Of a stretch of DNA of 55,445 bases, positions 45,251 to 54,786 are shown one piece after another; the stretch's first letter is position 1, and every line of letters begins with the position of its first letter. The stretch is taken from NCBI RefSeq assembly GCF_026130175.1, contig NZ_JAIGNI010000040.1:1-55445 (forward strand), read 5' to 3'. This DNA is from Lyngbya sp. CCAP 1446/10 (lineage in GTDB: Bacteria > Cyanobacteriota > Cyanobacteriia > Cyanobacteriales > Microcoleaceae). Both the position numbers and the translations under genes were made by a program. The notes below the pieces were generated by a model, which was not told the origin of the DNA, did no database searches, and saw only the letters and a program-made list of their open reading frames with translations.

Positions 45251-46456
45251 TTATTTAAGATTACGAACCAAATACATATCCAATTCACCCTTATTTTTAG
45301 CAGGAATTTTTCCTCGGTATTCGCATTCACAAAAATCTTTAACTAATTCAAACGTTGCGTGAGAGATATTGATACTTCCAGGTACGCCGGAAGATTCCAT
45401 CCGAGATGCAGTATTAACTGTATCTCCCCAGACATCATAGGCAAACTTCTTATTGCCAATTACCCCAGCAAGTATTGGGCCTGAATGAATGCCAATGCGG
45501 ATATCCCAATAAGGAATTTTTTGTTGAGCTTTCTGCACTTTTCGCAGATCCATGAACTGTTGAATTTCTAGGGCAGCAAGTACAGCGTCAAAGGCGTGTG
45601 TTGGTCTATACTTAGGAATTCCCGCCGCACACATATAGCTGTCGCCAATAGTTTTCAATTTTTCCATAGAGTATTTATCCATGACGCGATCGAAATAAGA
45701 AAAACAATAGTCAAGTTCGTCAACTAACTCTCGCGGTGTCATGTTTTCAGATAACTGAGTAAAGCCTTTAAAGTCAGTAAACAAAACCGATACGCAATCA
45801 TAATAAACTGGTTCCACTTTGCCGTTATTTTTGAGTTCTTCGGCAATTTCAACCGGGAGCACGTTCAACAGTAGCTGGTCAGATTTGTGCTTTTCGGCAT
45901 CGAGCTCGGAATACAGCCTATTTATCTCTTTAAAGCGTTCAGCATTGCGGATGGCTGAGGATAGTTGCAAAGCCAAAAGATAGCCAATCCGCATATCTTC
46001 TTGAGTGTAAGCTCGCGGCTTGGTTGTGGCAAAATTAATTGTTCCTAAAACCTTACCTTCGCTTTCCAAAGGAATGATAATTTGCGAAGCGTAGGGGGAC
46101 AAAATAGCAGTAGCACCCGCTTCTTGAATTAATTGAGGTTGACGTGTTATGAAAGCCTTGTTAATAGGGCAGCCCTCTGGTAGGGCAGCAATATCTACAG
46201 GGATATGCTTGCCAAATAAGGTCGTGCAAGCGTTAGTGCTGTGCAGGCAAACACTACAGTGTTCAAAGTCGAGCAACCACTTAGCTTGCTTGCCTACTAC
46301 CCGCAAAATCTGATTGAGATCGAGGGTGCGGTTAATGGCAGTGGCAACTTCGTTGACGGCGGAAATGCGGATGGAAAGCGCTTGAGCTTCTGCTAACAAA
46401 CGGCGGGCTGTTAACAGAAGTTGTTCTCGATCTTGATCTTCTAGCCGATCGCCCAT
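45251..46456 (-). CDS. GAF-domain adenylate cyclase (class III)
   Basis: A 401-residue protein with an N-terminal coiled coil (1-40), a GAF domain (about 45-180: LNQILRVVGKQAKWLLDFEH ... IIPLESEGKVLGTINFATT) and a C-terminal class III nucleotide cyclase (about 205-400). Catalytic features are present: SVLFTDFKGFTQLSE with the metal aspartate, EKLKTIGDSYM with the substrate Lys, and YDVWGDTVNTASRMES with Asp and the transition-state Asn/Arg. Lys and Asp specify ATP, so cAMP is the expected product. It follows the CMD-family gene by 21 bp on the same strand, probably one operon. ATG at 46456. Confidence 0.92.
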   Translation of the reverse strand: MGDRLEDQDREQLLLTARRLLAEAQALSIRISAVNEVATAINRTLDLNQILRVVGKQAKWLLDFEHCSVCLHSTNACTTLFGKHIPVDIAALPEGCPINKAFITRQPQLIQEAGATAILSPYASQIIIPLESEGKVLGTINFATTKPRAYTQEDMRIGYLLALQLSSAIRNAERFKEINRLYSELDAEKHKSDQLLLNVLPVEIAEELKNNGKVEPVYYDCVSVLFTDFKGFTQLSENMTPRELVDELDYCFSYFDRVMDKYSMEKLKTIGDSYMCAAGIPKYRPTHAFDAVLAALEIQQFMDLRKVQKAQQKIPYWDIRIGIHSGPILAGVIGNKKFAYDVWGDTVNTASRMESSGVPGSINISHATFELVKDFCECEYRGKIPAKNKGELDMYLVRNLK

Positions 46457-46477
46457 AATATGGGTATAAAATATAGA

Positions 46478-47020
46478 TTACAAAGCATCTATTTCGAGGG
46501 CAATGGAATCGGTATATCGGTTGACAAAGCTAAACAAGTCTGCTGTGGCAATAATCTCAAAGATTTCGGAATCATCTAGCCCTAAATCGCGCAGGTTTTG
46601 GTAATGAGTTTCTGTCATTTCCAGGGGTTTTGTAGCAGCCAGCAAGCCAAAGGTAATTACGGCTTTATCGCGTTTTGGCAAAGGGCAGTTGGCAAAGTCA
46701 GAAACCAGCGTCCGCAGGATTTCTTCGCTCATCCCCAAGGCAGACAATCCGTGTAGGTGAACTTGGAGAGCGTACTCGCTATTATTTGATTGGGAAATAG
46801 CGACGCCGACCATTTCTTTTAGCGTGCGGGGTAAGTCTCCTTGCAGGATTGTTCCCCGGAATTTTTTCCAATTTGCTTCTAATATGTCAGGGTTGATTGC
46901 CATTGACTTGAACAGGTTGGGGACGATGCCAAACCCCAATTCTGTCAATATTTCTTCGTACACTTCCTTGGCTTTAGGGTCTGTAAGTTGATCGTATTCT
47001 GTAAGTGGAAAGTGTGTCAT
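46478..47020 (-). CDS. Carboxymuconolactone decarboxylase / AhpD-like protein lacking the CxxC
   Basis: A 180-residue all-helical CMD-family protein. The sequence around the family's redox site reads VGVAISQSNNSEYALQVHLH; where peroxidase-type members have CxxC before the histidine, this one has Ser and Ala, so thiol peroxidase activity is unlikely while the following His is kept. The N-terminus MTHFPLTEYDQLTDPKAKEV is typical. ATG at 47020 is preferred to an upstream start at 47068. It precedes the adenylate cyclase gene by 21 bp, possibly sharing a transcript. Confidence 0.8.
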   Translation of the reverse strand: MTHFPLTEYDQLTDPKAKEVYEEILTELGFGIVPNLFKSMAINPDILEANWKKFRGTILQGDLPRTLKEMVGVAISQSNNSEYALQVHLHGLSALGMSEEILRTLVSDFANCPLPKRDKAVITFGLLAATKPLEMTETHYQNLRDLGLDDSEIFEIIATADLFSFVNRYTDSIALEIDAL

Positions 47021-47599
47021 TGTTGTGTTGAATTTTACGGTTGTTAATTTTGTTTTGGATTTACGCATTTGTTATTAAATGCTACCGAAAAGACGGCGTT
47101 ACGCTCCATCTTGGCTTGAGTCCGATTGATGAGAAAATGCACCGCTGTCAGCAAACCGCGAATCTTGAAAATGAGCTAAGAACAAATTTGATTTTTGAGG
47201 CTGGATTAAATCTGCAATTAATTATAGCAATGACCGGAGCTAATAAAATTATGTTGCGATCGCGCCCTATTGCTAATCTTACATTGTCCCAATGGCTGCG
47301 GTCAACTATCGGCAATTGATCTGATGCGGTGCGAAATTTCACCAAAACTCTTGAATTGGATAATACTGCCTGCCGCGAGGATTTTCAGGCAAAAAACACT
47401 GCAAGATAGAGCTCCACCAATGCACTGAATCTGATGCTTCTGCACCCGCACAGGGGAAAAAACCAAATTCTGTCCGATCGAGTTTAATGAATTGGCACTC
47501 GCGCTCGATCGACCACTGATACCCCAGACAAGCTACGCTAACGCCTCAGACTGGAGTTATCATAGATCAACCGTCAACCTCTATCATCATCGTCGCATC
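47021..47599. other. Divergent intergenic region
   Basis: This separates the CMD gene (minus) from the aminotransferase (plus). The sequence is unstructured, with several HIP1-like cgatcg sites. No gene, repeat or firm promoter is seen. Confidence 0.45.
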
Positions 47600-48901
47600 A
47601 TGAAACCTGCCCTCACACAATTTGGCAATCAAATGTCCCAACTCACAGGAGTTCGGGCAATTATGAAAGATATTATTGAAACTCTCAGAGCCGGCAACGG
47701 GCAGGAATTTATCAATTTGAGCGCCGGAAATCCGGTGATTTTGCCGCAAGTCGAGCAGTTGTGGCGCGATTGCACTGCGGAACTTTTGGCGGGCCCGGAA
47801 TACGGCGAAGTCGTTTGTCGCTACGGTTCCAGCCAAGGTTATCAGCCGTTTATCGATGCAGTATTGGCCGATTTTAACCAACGTTATAACCTCAATTTGA
47901 CCGATCGCAATATCCTAATTACTCCGGGAAGTCAATCAATCTACTTCTACGCAGCCAACGCTTTCGGTGGCTACACTGCACCACAAACAGACCTGAACGA
48001 TCCAAAATCTCAAATCCGCAACCTAAAGTCGATCGTCCTACCGTTAAGCCCAGACTACACCGGTTACGGCGGCGTGAGCCTAATTCCCGAAGCAGTCATC
48101 GCCTGCAAACCCACCCTAGATATTGATGCAGCCGCCCACAGATTCAAATATCGCCCCGATTTCAGCCAACTTTCCATTGATGAAACCACCGGTTGCGTCA
48201 TCTTTTCCCGTCCCTGCAACCCCACGGGAAACGTCCTCACCAACGACGAAGTGCAGAAAATAGCAGATTTAGCAGCCGCTTTCGACGTGCCGGTGTTAGT
48301 CGATTCCGCCTACGGGCCTCCCTTCCCCGCCTTGAACTTTACCGAAATGACGCCGATATTCGGTGGCAATATTGTGCACTGCATGAGTTTGTCCAAAGCC
48401 GGATTACCCGGTGAAAGAATCGGAATTGCGATCGGCGATGAAGGCATCATTAAAACATTAGAGTCTTTTCAGACCAATATGTGCATTCACTCGCCGAGAT
48501 ACGGACAGGCGATCGCAACTAGGGCCATTGCGAGCGGCGCACTAGCCGATATTTCCCTCAACGTAATTCGCCCGTACTATCAAAGCAAATTTGCAGTAGT
48601 TGAAGCAACTCTAGAACACGCAATGCCGAAGGATTTACCGTGGTTCTTGCACCGAGGCGAAGGAGCAATCTTTGCCTGGTTGTGGCTCAAAGATTTGCCA
48701 ATGACTGATTGGGAAATGTATCAAGAATTGAAAAAAGTCGGCGTAATTGTCGTACCAGGAAGTTCTTTCTTCCCCGGTTTGCGCGAAAATTGGCAGCACA
48801 AACATGAGTGTTTACGGATTAGTTTGACTGCGACAAATGATGAAATCGAAACTGCGATGAAACGTTTAGCTCAATTGGTAGAAAAGGTTTATCATTCTTG
48901 A
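47600..48901 (+). CDS. avtA: Valine-pyruvate-type aminotransferase (class I PLP)
   Basis: A 433-residue PLP-dependent aminotransferase resembling AvtA, which makes valine or alanine by exchanging amino groups with 2-oxoisovalerate and pyruvate. Landmarks are LSAGNPVILPQVEQLW, YGSSQGYQPFIDAVL, ITPGSQSIYFYAANAFGG, FSRPCNPTGNVL, DSAYGPPFP, and the PLP lysine in MSLSKAGLPGERIG. ATG at 47600 gives the MKPALTQFGNQMSQLTGVRA start usual for the family; 36 codons upstream in frame are rejected. The short segment TDLNDPKSQIRNLKS (about residues 130-144) looks like a repeat-derived insertion. Substrate choice is inferred from similarity. Confidence 0.87.
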   Translation: MKPALTQFGNQMSQLTGVRAIMKDIIETLRAGNGQEFINLSAGNPVILPQVEQLWRDCTAELLAGPEYGEVVCRYGSSQGYQPFIDAVLADFNQRYNLNLTDRNILITPGSQSIYFYAANAFGGYTAPQTDLNDPKSQIRNLKSIVLPLSPDYTGYGGVSLIPEAVIACKPTLDIDAAAHRFKYRPDFSQLSIDETTGCVIFSRPCNPTGNVLTNDEVQKIADLAAAFDVPVLVDSAYGPPFPALNFTEMTPIFGGNIVHCMSLSKAGLPGERIGIAIGDEGIIKTLESFQTNMCIHSPRYGQAIATRAIASGALADISLNVIRPYYQSKFAVVEATLEHAMPKDLPWFLHRGEGAIFAWLWLKDLPMTDWEMYQELKKVGVIVVPGSSFFPGLRENWQHKHECLRISLTATNDEIETAMKRLAQLVEKVYHS

Positions 48902-48927
48902 TTTCTTCTACTCGTTACCAACAGTGC

Positions 48928-49016
48928 CTGGTGACGAAGATCCGGAGGCTCTGCCTCCTTTTTCCTAGCGGAGGCAGAGCCTCTGGGTATGGGTTCCCAG
49001 GCAGAGCCTTGGAACC
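48928..49016. repeat. Dispersed repeat ggaggctctgcctcc type
   Basis: ggaggctctgcctcc (48944-48958) is a palindrome; its relative ggaggcagagcctc (48970-48983) and aggcagagccttgg (48999-49012) follow. The C/G-rich stem-loops may end transcription of the aminotransferase gene. A run of capped hairpins of this sort is a common cyanobacterial intergenic repeat. Confidence 0.7.
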
Positions 49017-49180
49017 AGTTAAACCAGTTAAAATAGCCCAGGTGCGTCTATTTGATGGTTAATATTTAGTTAGGAATTTATCGCAGAGCGATGCACCCTA
49101 CAACTACAAGATCCGGTGCGCAGTGCACACCCTAAAAACGATCGACTACAATTTAAGAAATAATTAGAGGCACGGTAGTT

Positions 49181-49741
49181 ATGGTAGTGCAATTAATCAA
49201 AAGATTACTCACCGTAGAAGAATATCATTTAATGGGTAAAGCTGGTATTTTTCCCCAGGGCGATCGCGTAGAATTGATAGAAGGAGAACTTGTACAAATG
49301 GCAGCCATTGGAACTCGCCATGCCGGATGTGTCAACCGCCTCAACCGACTCTCGGCTGAATTTCCCGCAACAAGAGCGATTATGGCTATCCAAAATCCTG
49401 TTCAGTTGACCGATCACACTGAACCTCAACCTGATGTAGTATTCCTACAACCCCGTGCTGATTACTATTCAACGGCACATCCTACACCATCAGAAGTTTT
49501 GCTGTTGATAGAAGTATCTGATAGTACGGTGGATTACGATCGAGATGTGAAAGTTCCCATTTACGCGCGATCGCAAATTGCAGAAGTTTGGCTAGTAGAT
49601 TTAGAAGCACAATGCTTAGAAGTCTACCGCCAACCAACACCCAACGGTTATAGTTTAATCCAAAAGTTTTGGCGCGGTCAACAAGTTTCGCCTCTAGCAT
49701 TTCCCGATTGGGAAGTGAATATCGACTTCGTACTCGGATAG
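49181..49741 (+). CDS. Uma2-family (DUF820) endonuclease-like protein
   Basis: A 186-residue PD-(D/E)xK-fold protein of the Uma2 family, very abundant in cyanobacteria. Landmarks are LTVEEYHLMGKAGIFPQGDR, RVELIEGELVQMAAIG, the catalytic-type EPQPDVVFL and LLLIEVSDST, and DYDRDVKVPIYARSQIAEVW. No specific function is known; nuclease activity is assumed from the fold. ATG at 49181. It is a single gene between repeats, with no antitoxin or transposase next to it. Confidence 0.88.
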   Translation: MVVQLIKRLLTVEEYHLMGKAGIFPQGDRVELIEGELVQMAAIGTRHAGCVNRLNRLSAEFPATRAIMAIQNPVQLTDHTEPQPDVVFLQPRADYYSTAHPTPSEVLLLIEVSDSTVDYDRDVKVPIYARSQIAEVWLVDLEAQCLEVYRQPTPNGYSLIQKFWRGQQVSPLAFPDWEVNIDFVLG

Positions 49742-49765
49742 ATTCGGATTATAGGTTATAGAAAA

Positions 49766-49833
49766 CATCCCCAATGCCCAATGCCCAATCCCTCCGCTTC
49801 GCTTCGCCCAATTCCCAATTCCCAATTCCTAAA
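49766..49833. repeat. 7-bp tandem repeats (caatgcc / attccca)
   Basis: atgccca and attccca heptamers in short tandem runs between the Uma2 gene and the stop of the caspase-like gene. Confidence 0.85.
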
Positions 49834-52041
49834 TTAAACCACCCGATAAACAAAACTCAAAGTCGCCCAAACCTTGACATCCAAAGCCAAATCATCCGTC
49901 GATATCCCCACTTTCTGCACGCCCGGAATGCTAGCCGCGTGCAAATCTTCCAATACAGCCCGCGCCACAGTTAAAGGCTTCAACAACACCAACGGCAAAG
50001 TATCCCTTGTTTGCTGCATTTCCGCTGCTATTGCTGCCAAAGTGCGATCGAACGGACTCTCACTAACTATAATCAAAGTTTCCGCCAACCCCAAAGCCCC
50101 CGACACCGCCAACCCCAAACCCCCAGCCACCGGTACTGTCAAATTATCCCCTGGGGCGATCGCCCGCGACATCCCTCCAGCCGCTTTTTCGCCCTGATAA
50201 TTCACAGCTAACAGCCTTCCAGCAGTATCCGACGACAATACCGCAGCATAAAATGGGCGATCGCTGTCGTTATATAATCTGTACTGAATTCGACTGCCGC
50301 TTGCCACACTTGGTATACCAAAGTTAGTCGATTTCTCCGTTTCCCTGCTTAGAGGTTCCAACCGGTAATCACCACTCGCCCGCATCGGCTCTCGCTCCAA
50401 CATCACCCGCGCTTGCGGCGCCAGAGTTGCCAACACCGCCCGCACCTTCATCTGCGAAGATGTCTCATTGACAGTTAGCCGCAGCAACTTCGCCGCCAGC
50501 AACGCTTTCAACTGTGGAGTCAACCGCTGTACCGCCACCTTAACCGCTTCTCCGCCGTCGCCCTGAGTATCGGGAATCGGCATTTTGCCCACAGAAAACA
50601 AACCGTAGCGGCCTTGATACAAAGCAGGCTCGTAAGCCACAGGAGTCTGAGCGACAATGGTTTCCGGGACTCTCCCGAATCGAAAATCTGCTGGTTGCTC
50701 GCTCCCTACGGCTGAAATTTGCGGTAAAGTCGCGAAAGCACTGGTAGCATCCACCCGCTCGATTCTTTCCAAACCAGAATCTAAAGCTACTGTCAAACCG
50801 ATGTTTCGCGGTAATACTCGAATTTCTTCCCTCACCAAATCGCCGGCTGTTAATTGCTCGTTTGGAGGATCGATCTTATCTAAAATTTGAGCTTTTGCAG
50901 ACAAGCCCGTGCGCGCCCGCAGCAAAAGTCGTGGAGTGTAGCTATCTTGTAGGGAATCGCTTTCGATCGATTTAACAGCAGAATCCACAGCAAACACCGA
51001 GCCCCCGCAGAACTCCAAAACCCCAGCAGACAACCCGCCCAGCCACAACTGCACAGTTTTGCCGCCATCTTCCACCGCCGTCACAGCGCCGTCAGCAGCA
51101 GCGGAATTCAACATTAAACTTGTCGCAAAATTCAGCGCCGGCGCGGTTGTTAAATTGTCATAGCGAATTTGCGGTTGCTGCGATAATCCCGCTATTTGCT
51201 CGACTGTGCGCGCCGCCCGCCTGAAACTGACGCTGAAACTGCTAGGGGGAGTCGCCAACCACAGAGTTTGGGTGAGCGCGTAGGTAAACAAACCCGCCGT
51301 AAATCCGTTCCACTCTTGTTCGGCGGCGATTTGAGAATTAGCGGCCGCGGCAAGTACGATAGCCTGAGAACGCAGATTTGGGCGGGAGTTGAGACCTTCG
51401 GCAAACGTTAATTCTGCGAGGCTTGGCTGCCCGATGGTGGGGCGGGGACGGGAACGAATGCGAAAGTTGCCGTTTTTGGGGAAACCCGGATAGGTGTAGC
51501 TGGTGTCGAGGATGGCGATCGCATTTTCTGTCGCGAGCGATCGTACCAACAGCAGCAGCGTTTCCTCTAAAATATCGTTTACCGATCGATTTGCTAACAG
51601 CGGCACCACGTCATCCGCCGGCACCAAACTGTTTTGCATTTTTCCCGGAGAGTCGCCAAAACTCACTCGGCTACCGCAGCCGCTAAAGTGAAAAACCACC
51701 ACATCGCCTGGTTTTGCTTGTTCACTCAAATGAGTTACAAAAGCCGTCTCGATATTTTCCCTAGTAGCTTGAGCGTCAGTCAAAGTCAGAATGTCCGACG
51801 GCGCAAACCCAAATCGATATATCAGCAATTCCCGCTGCAATTGGACATCCGTCACACAGCCGTACAGGGGCGAATCTGGATATTGGTCAACCCCCACCAA
51901 CAAAGCCAATTTACGGGCTGTTGGCTGGGCTAAAGCTTCCATGTAGCCTGAACCCAACCGCAACCACCCAGCTTCACTGATTCCCAGCGCCGCCAGCAAC
52001 CGGCCAGCTTGCTGCAAAAATTCCCGCCGCTTCAGTCCCAT
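49834..52041 (-). CDS. Tat-exported caspase-like protein with substituted catalytic dyad
   Basis: A 735-residue orthocaspase/metacaspase relative. The N-terminus MGLKRREFLQQAGRLLAALG is a twin-arginine signal, so export in folded form is predicted. The caspase p20 domain starts ARKLALLVGVDQYPDSPLYG. Where active members have SGHG, this has VVFHFSGCGSRV (Cys122); where they have D-x-C-H-S-G, this has AIAILDTSYTYPG (Ser181). Both catalytic residues are therefore replaced, and cysteine-protease activity is unlikely. The remaining 450 residues are beta-rich repeats of unknown role, ending VKVWATLSFVYRVV. ATG at 52041. Proteolytically inactive orthocaspases are known in cyanobacteria; a binding or scaffolding function is inferred. 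Confidence 0.85.
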   Translation of the reverse strand: MGLKRREFLQQAGRLLAALGISEAGWLRLGSGYMEALAQPTARKLALLVGVDQYPDSPLYGCVTDVQLQRELLIYRFGFAPSDILTLTDAQATRENIETAFVTHLSEQAKPGDVVVFHFSGCGSRVSFGDSPGKMQNSLVPADDVVPLLANRSVNDILEETLLLLVRSLATENAIAILDTSYTYPGFPKNGNFRIRSRPRPTIGQPSLAELTFAEGLNSRPNLRSQAIVLAAAANSQIAAEQEWNGFTAGLFTYALTQTLWLATPPSSFSVSFRRAARTVEQIAGLSQQPQIRYDNLTTAPALNFATSLMLNSAAADGAVTAVEDGGKTVQLWLGGLSAGVLEFCGGSVFAVDSAVKSIESDSLQDSYTPRLLLRARTGLSAKAQILDKIDPPNEQLTAGDLVREEIRVLPRNIGLTVALDSGLERIERVDATSAFATLPQISAVGSEQPADFRFGRVPETIVAQTPVAYEPALYQGRYGLFSVGKMPIPDTQGDGGEAVKVAVQRLTPQLKALLAAKLLRLTVNETSSQMKVRAVLATLAPQARVMLEREPMRASGDYRLEPLSRETEKSTNFGIPSVASGSRIQYRLYNDSDRPFYAAVLSSDTAGRLLAVNYQGEKAAGGMSRAIAPGDNLTVPVAGGLGLAVSGALGLAETLIIVSESPFDRTLAAIAAEMQQTRDTLPLVLLKPLTVARAVLEDLHAASIPGVQKVGISTDDLALDVKVWATLSFVYRVV

Positions 52042-52252
52042 TTTTCAATAGCTTTGGATTTTATGTTTTGAATTTTAAGTTAAATCCCTCCTAATCATCA
52101 TCTTAGGGGAATTTAATTAGATTGTGACAGTTAATTATTCAGATAATTTTTAAGTTTTAACTTTTGAGTCTCAAGCTTAAACTTTCAAATTTAAAACTCA
52201 AAACCCAAAATTAAAAACTATTCAAAATGCCACCAATACCAAAGTTCAAGAT

Positions 52253-53434
52253 TTAAATCTCGTAACTAAAAATATTCATAGCCTTCGCTAATTCGGCGGC
52301 AACTTCGGGTCTCGAAAACTGCGGGGGCGGCAATTTTCCAGCGCGCAGCATCTCGCGCACTTTAGTTCCCGACAAATGCACTCGCTGTTCGGGAGTGCTA
52401 GGACTTGTTTTAGTTGTAGCCATTTGTTCCGTCAGCGTGCAATAGAAAGCGTGCTCGAATTTCATCGGCACAATTCCCAATTCTCCTGGTTCAAATTCGT
52501 CAAAAATGTGTTGTGCATCGAAGGTGCCATAATAATCGCCAACTCCAGCGTGATCGCGTCCGACAATAAAGTGAGTGCAGCCGTAGTTTTTGCGAATTAA
52601 AGCGTGGAAAATTGCTTCTCTGGGCCCGGCGTAGCGCATCGCCGCCGGATTGATTGCCAAAATTACGCGATCTTTTGGATAGTATTTATCTAGCAGAATT
52701 TCGTAGCAGCGCATCCGCACGTCAGCAGGGATATCATCATCTTTAGTTGTCCCGACTAGCGGGTGCAAAAATAATCCGTCTACTGTTTCTAAGGCACATT
52801 TTTGGATGTATTCGTGGGCCCGGTGGATGGGGTTTCGGGTTTGGAAACCAACTATGGTTTTCCATCCTTTTTCTTTGAACAGCATTCTCGATTTTGCTGG
52901 GTCAATTTGGTATTGGGGAAACCGGACATCTAGTTCGCGTTCCAGCAGCCAAACTTCGCCTGCGAGGTTAACGGGCCCGGATTGGTCTACTACTTGGACG
53001 CCTGGGTGTTTGAGGTCGTCGGTGCGGTAGACGTTGAGGGCTTCTTCTTCTTTACTGTAGCGGTATTTTTCGGTCAGCTCCAAGATGCCGGCAAATTCGC
53101 CAGCCGGGGAGTCGAGGCGCACTGTTGTGCCTTCTTTGAGGGTGTCGGCGACTGCTTCGCTGACTGGGAGGGTGATGGGAATCGACCACGGGAGGCCGTT
53201 GGAGAGGCGCATTTCTTTGACTACCGATCGATAATCAGCTTCTCCCATGAACCCTTTGAGGGGACTCAGGGCGCCAATTGCGATCATTTGCAGGTCAGAG
53301 ATCGATCGATCCGAAAGCTGGACTCGCGGCAAAACTTCTGCTTTGTCGAAAAATTCTTGTCTTTGGTCTAGTGTAGCAATGCGGTTGACCAGGATGCCGC
53401 CGTGAGGGGCAATGCGGTCTGAATGCTGGCTCAT
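52253..53434 (-). CDS. sat: ATP sulfurylase (sulfate adenylyltransferase)
   Basis: A 393-residue Sat enzyme that makes adenosine 5'-phosphosulfate from sulfate and ATP, the first step of sulfate assimilation. Active-site motifs are [12 protein letters not shown] (198-209) and GRDHAG (292-297), with conserved [14 protein letters not shown] and [10 protein letters not shown]. It is the single-domain form without an APS-kinase extension. ATG at 53434. The downstream gene region toward the caspase-like gene and the upstream DUF6745-like gene are on the same strand, but 163 bp of spacing to the latter argues against tight coupling. Confidence 0.95.
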   Translation of the reverse strand: MSQHSDRIAPHGGILVNRIATLDQRQEFFDKAEVLPRVQLSDRSISDLQMIAIGALSPLKGFMGEADYRSVVKEMRLSNGLPWSIPITLPVSEAVADTLKEGTTVRLDSPAGEFAGILELTEKYRYSKEEEALNVYRTDDLKHPGVQVVDQSGPVNLAGEVWLLERELDVRFPQYQIDPAKSRMLFKEKGWKTIVGFQTRNPIHRAHEYIQKCALETVDGLFLHPLVGTTKDDDIPADVRMRCYEILLDKYYPKDRVILAINPAAMRYAGPREAIFHALIRKNYGCTHFIVGRDHAGVGDYYGTFDAQHIFDEFEPGELGIVPMKFEHAFYCTLTEQMATTKTSPSTPEQRVHLSGTKVREMLRAGKLPPPQFSRPEVAAELAKAMNIFSYEI

Positions 53435-53597
53435 GTCGATTTGAAGTTGTTGATTTTAGCTGCCAGAGTACATAGTACCAAGTGCGGGCTGTAAATCTAC
53501 ATTTTTTAATTTTTCTGGACTTGTGCAGAACGCTGGTGAAGGCTGGGGTGAAATTCTTTAAACTGCAAACTCGCACTCAAAACTCTCAAAGTTCCCA

Positions 53598-54680
53598 TTA
53601 AGTCTGCACTTGAAATTGTTCCGGTTCTATTCCCCAATTTACCCAGCTAATCGCTGCTTTAGCTGTTAGCACCTGTGGCGGCACTCGCAAAGCGTGAATG
53701 TGTCCCGTACTCGGACAAGTCATCTTTAACAAATATATTGGCTCTATGTCAATTTCATTATCAATCTTCAATAAAGTATATTCTTGCCAAGTATCCAATT
53801 CTATTGCTTGTAATTCTTGACAAATTCTCGAATAGCCGATCGCCCCAATCAACACTCGCCGCACTTCCGCATTACGTTCTGTTAACAGCCATGCAGATTC
53901 CCAGGAATGCAGCGGAACTTCACCGATGGTTTCCGGTAGTAGCACGCCATGATAAGAATATACTTTGAAGTTGTCAGCAAATTCGATCGCTGGCTGACCT
54001 TCGGCGTGCAGCAAATATTCGCTGTCAAAATTAAGTCGTTGCGGGCGATCGCACACAAAGCACTTTTTCTCAAACGGGTAAATCCACCCGCAGTTTTCTA
54101 CTAAACCTTTAAAGGCTGAGTACAAAGAGCGATCGCACTCCAATTCTAACACCTCAATACAAAAATCCACCCAACTTCCGTGACAGGCAGAAAGTTCGGA
54201 TAATATCCAGTTATTATTATAGGTTATATTGACAAAAAATTGGTGAAATCTCCTGCCCAACTTCTTTGCTAATTTGTCAAAAACTTTGTCTTTAACATGG
54301 ATTTGGAATTGACTCATCAGTTGAGCATACAGCGGGTTATAGAGTTGGCTGTAAATCTGGTTTTCCAGTTTCCGGTCGAGTTGACTTCTTAATGTATCAT
54401 ACAATTCATTATGAATTTTGTCTCGAATTTCGCTACCAGTTTCCAGACCCGAATCGCGTATCCTTAGCGGTTCAAGAGCTTCCAAAGCTATGTAAGGGCT
54501 GTCACAGAAAATAATTTCTGGTTCGCCCAAGCCGATGATGTGGTAGGCGGTGTTGATGGCGGCTGTCGCGATCGGGCGATCGACTGGTGCGATCGACAGT
54601 CCTATTTGCCGCCATTTTTCGCGATAAATGGGAGTTAGCGCTGCTTGTTCGGGAGTAAGTGCGATCGTTGGTACATTCAT
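53598..54680 (-). CDS. DUF6745-like cyanobacterial protein
   Basis: A 360-residue protein resembling DUF6745 proteins of cyanobacteria. Start: MNVPTIALTPEQAALTPIYR, then EPEIIFCDSPYIALEALEPL. The C-terminal segment has GVLLPETIGEVPLHSWESAW, RRVLIGAIGYSRICQELQ and HIHALRVPPQVLTAKAAISW. The middle (about 105-140) is a predicted helical region with repeated YxQLxNPLYAQL units. Function is unknown; some relatives sit beside repeat or immunity-type proteins. Soluble, no signal. ATG at 54680. Upstream lies the tnpB gene on the same strand, 88 bp away. Confidence 0.7.
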   Translation of the reverse strand: MNVPTIALTPEQAALTPIYREKWRQIGLSIAPVDRPIATAAINTAYHIIGLGEPEIIFCDSPYIALEALEPLRIRDSGLETGSEIRDKIHNELYDTLRSQLDRKLENQIYSQLYNPLYAQLMSQFQIHVKDKVFDKLAKKLGRRFHQFFVNITYNNNWILSELSACHGSWVDFCIEVLELECDRSLYSAFKGLVENCGWIYPFEKKCFVCDRPQRLNFDSEYLLHAEGQPAIEFADNFKVYSYHGVLLPETIGEVPLHSWESAWLLTERNAEVRRVLIGAIGYSRICQELQAIELDTWQEYTLLKIDNEIDIEPIYLLKMTCPSTGHIHALRVPPQVLTAKAAISWVNWGIEPEQFQVQT

Positions 54681-54750
54681 ATTATTTAATTTTCGATTAA
54701 GAATTAATTAAATTCGTACTGAGGACTTCATTCCTTAAAAAGAGAGAAGG

Positions 54751-54786
54751 ATTGACAACTCCCCAGCCCTAAAGGGACGGGGATTC
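54751..54786 (-). mobile_element. Right-end hairpin of the IS605/TnpB-type element
   Basis: On the minus strand gaatccccgt ccctttaggg ctggggagtt gtcaat spans the last codons of tnpB and the start of its 3' flank. The CCCC/GGGG outer pairing and CCC-TTTA-GGG inner hairpin are the usual right-end structure and overlap the region from which TnpB guide RNA is made in studied systems. A diverged copy lies at 27024-27058. Confidence 0.7.
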
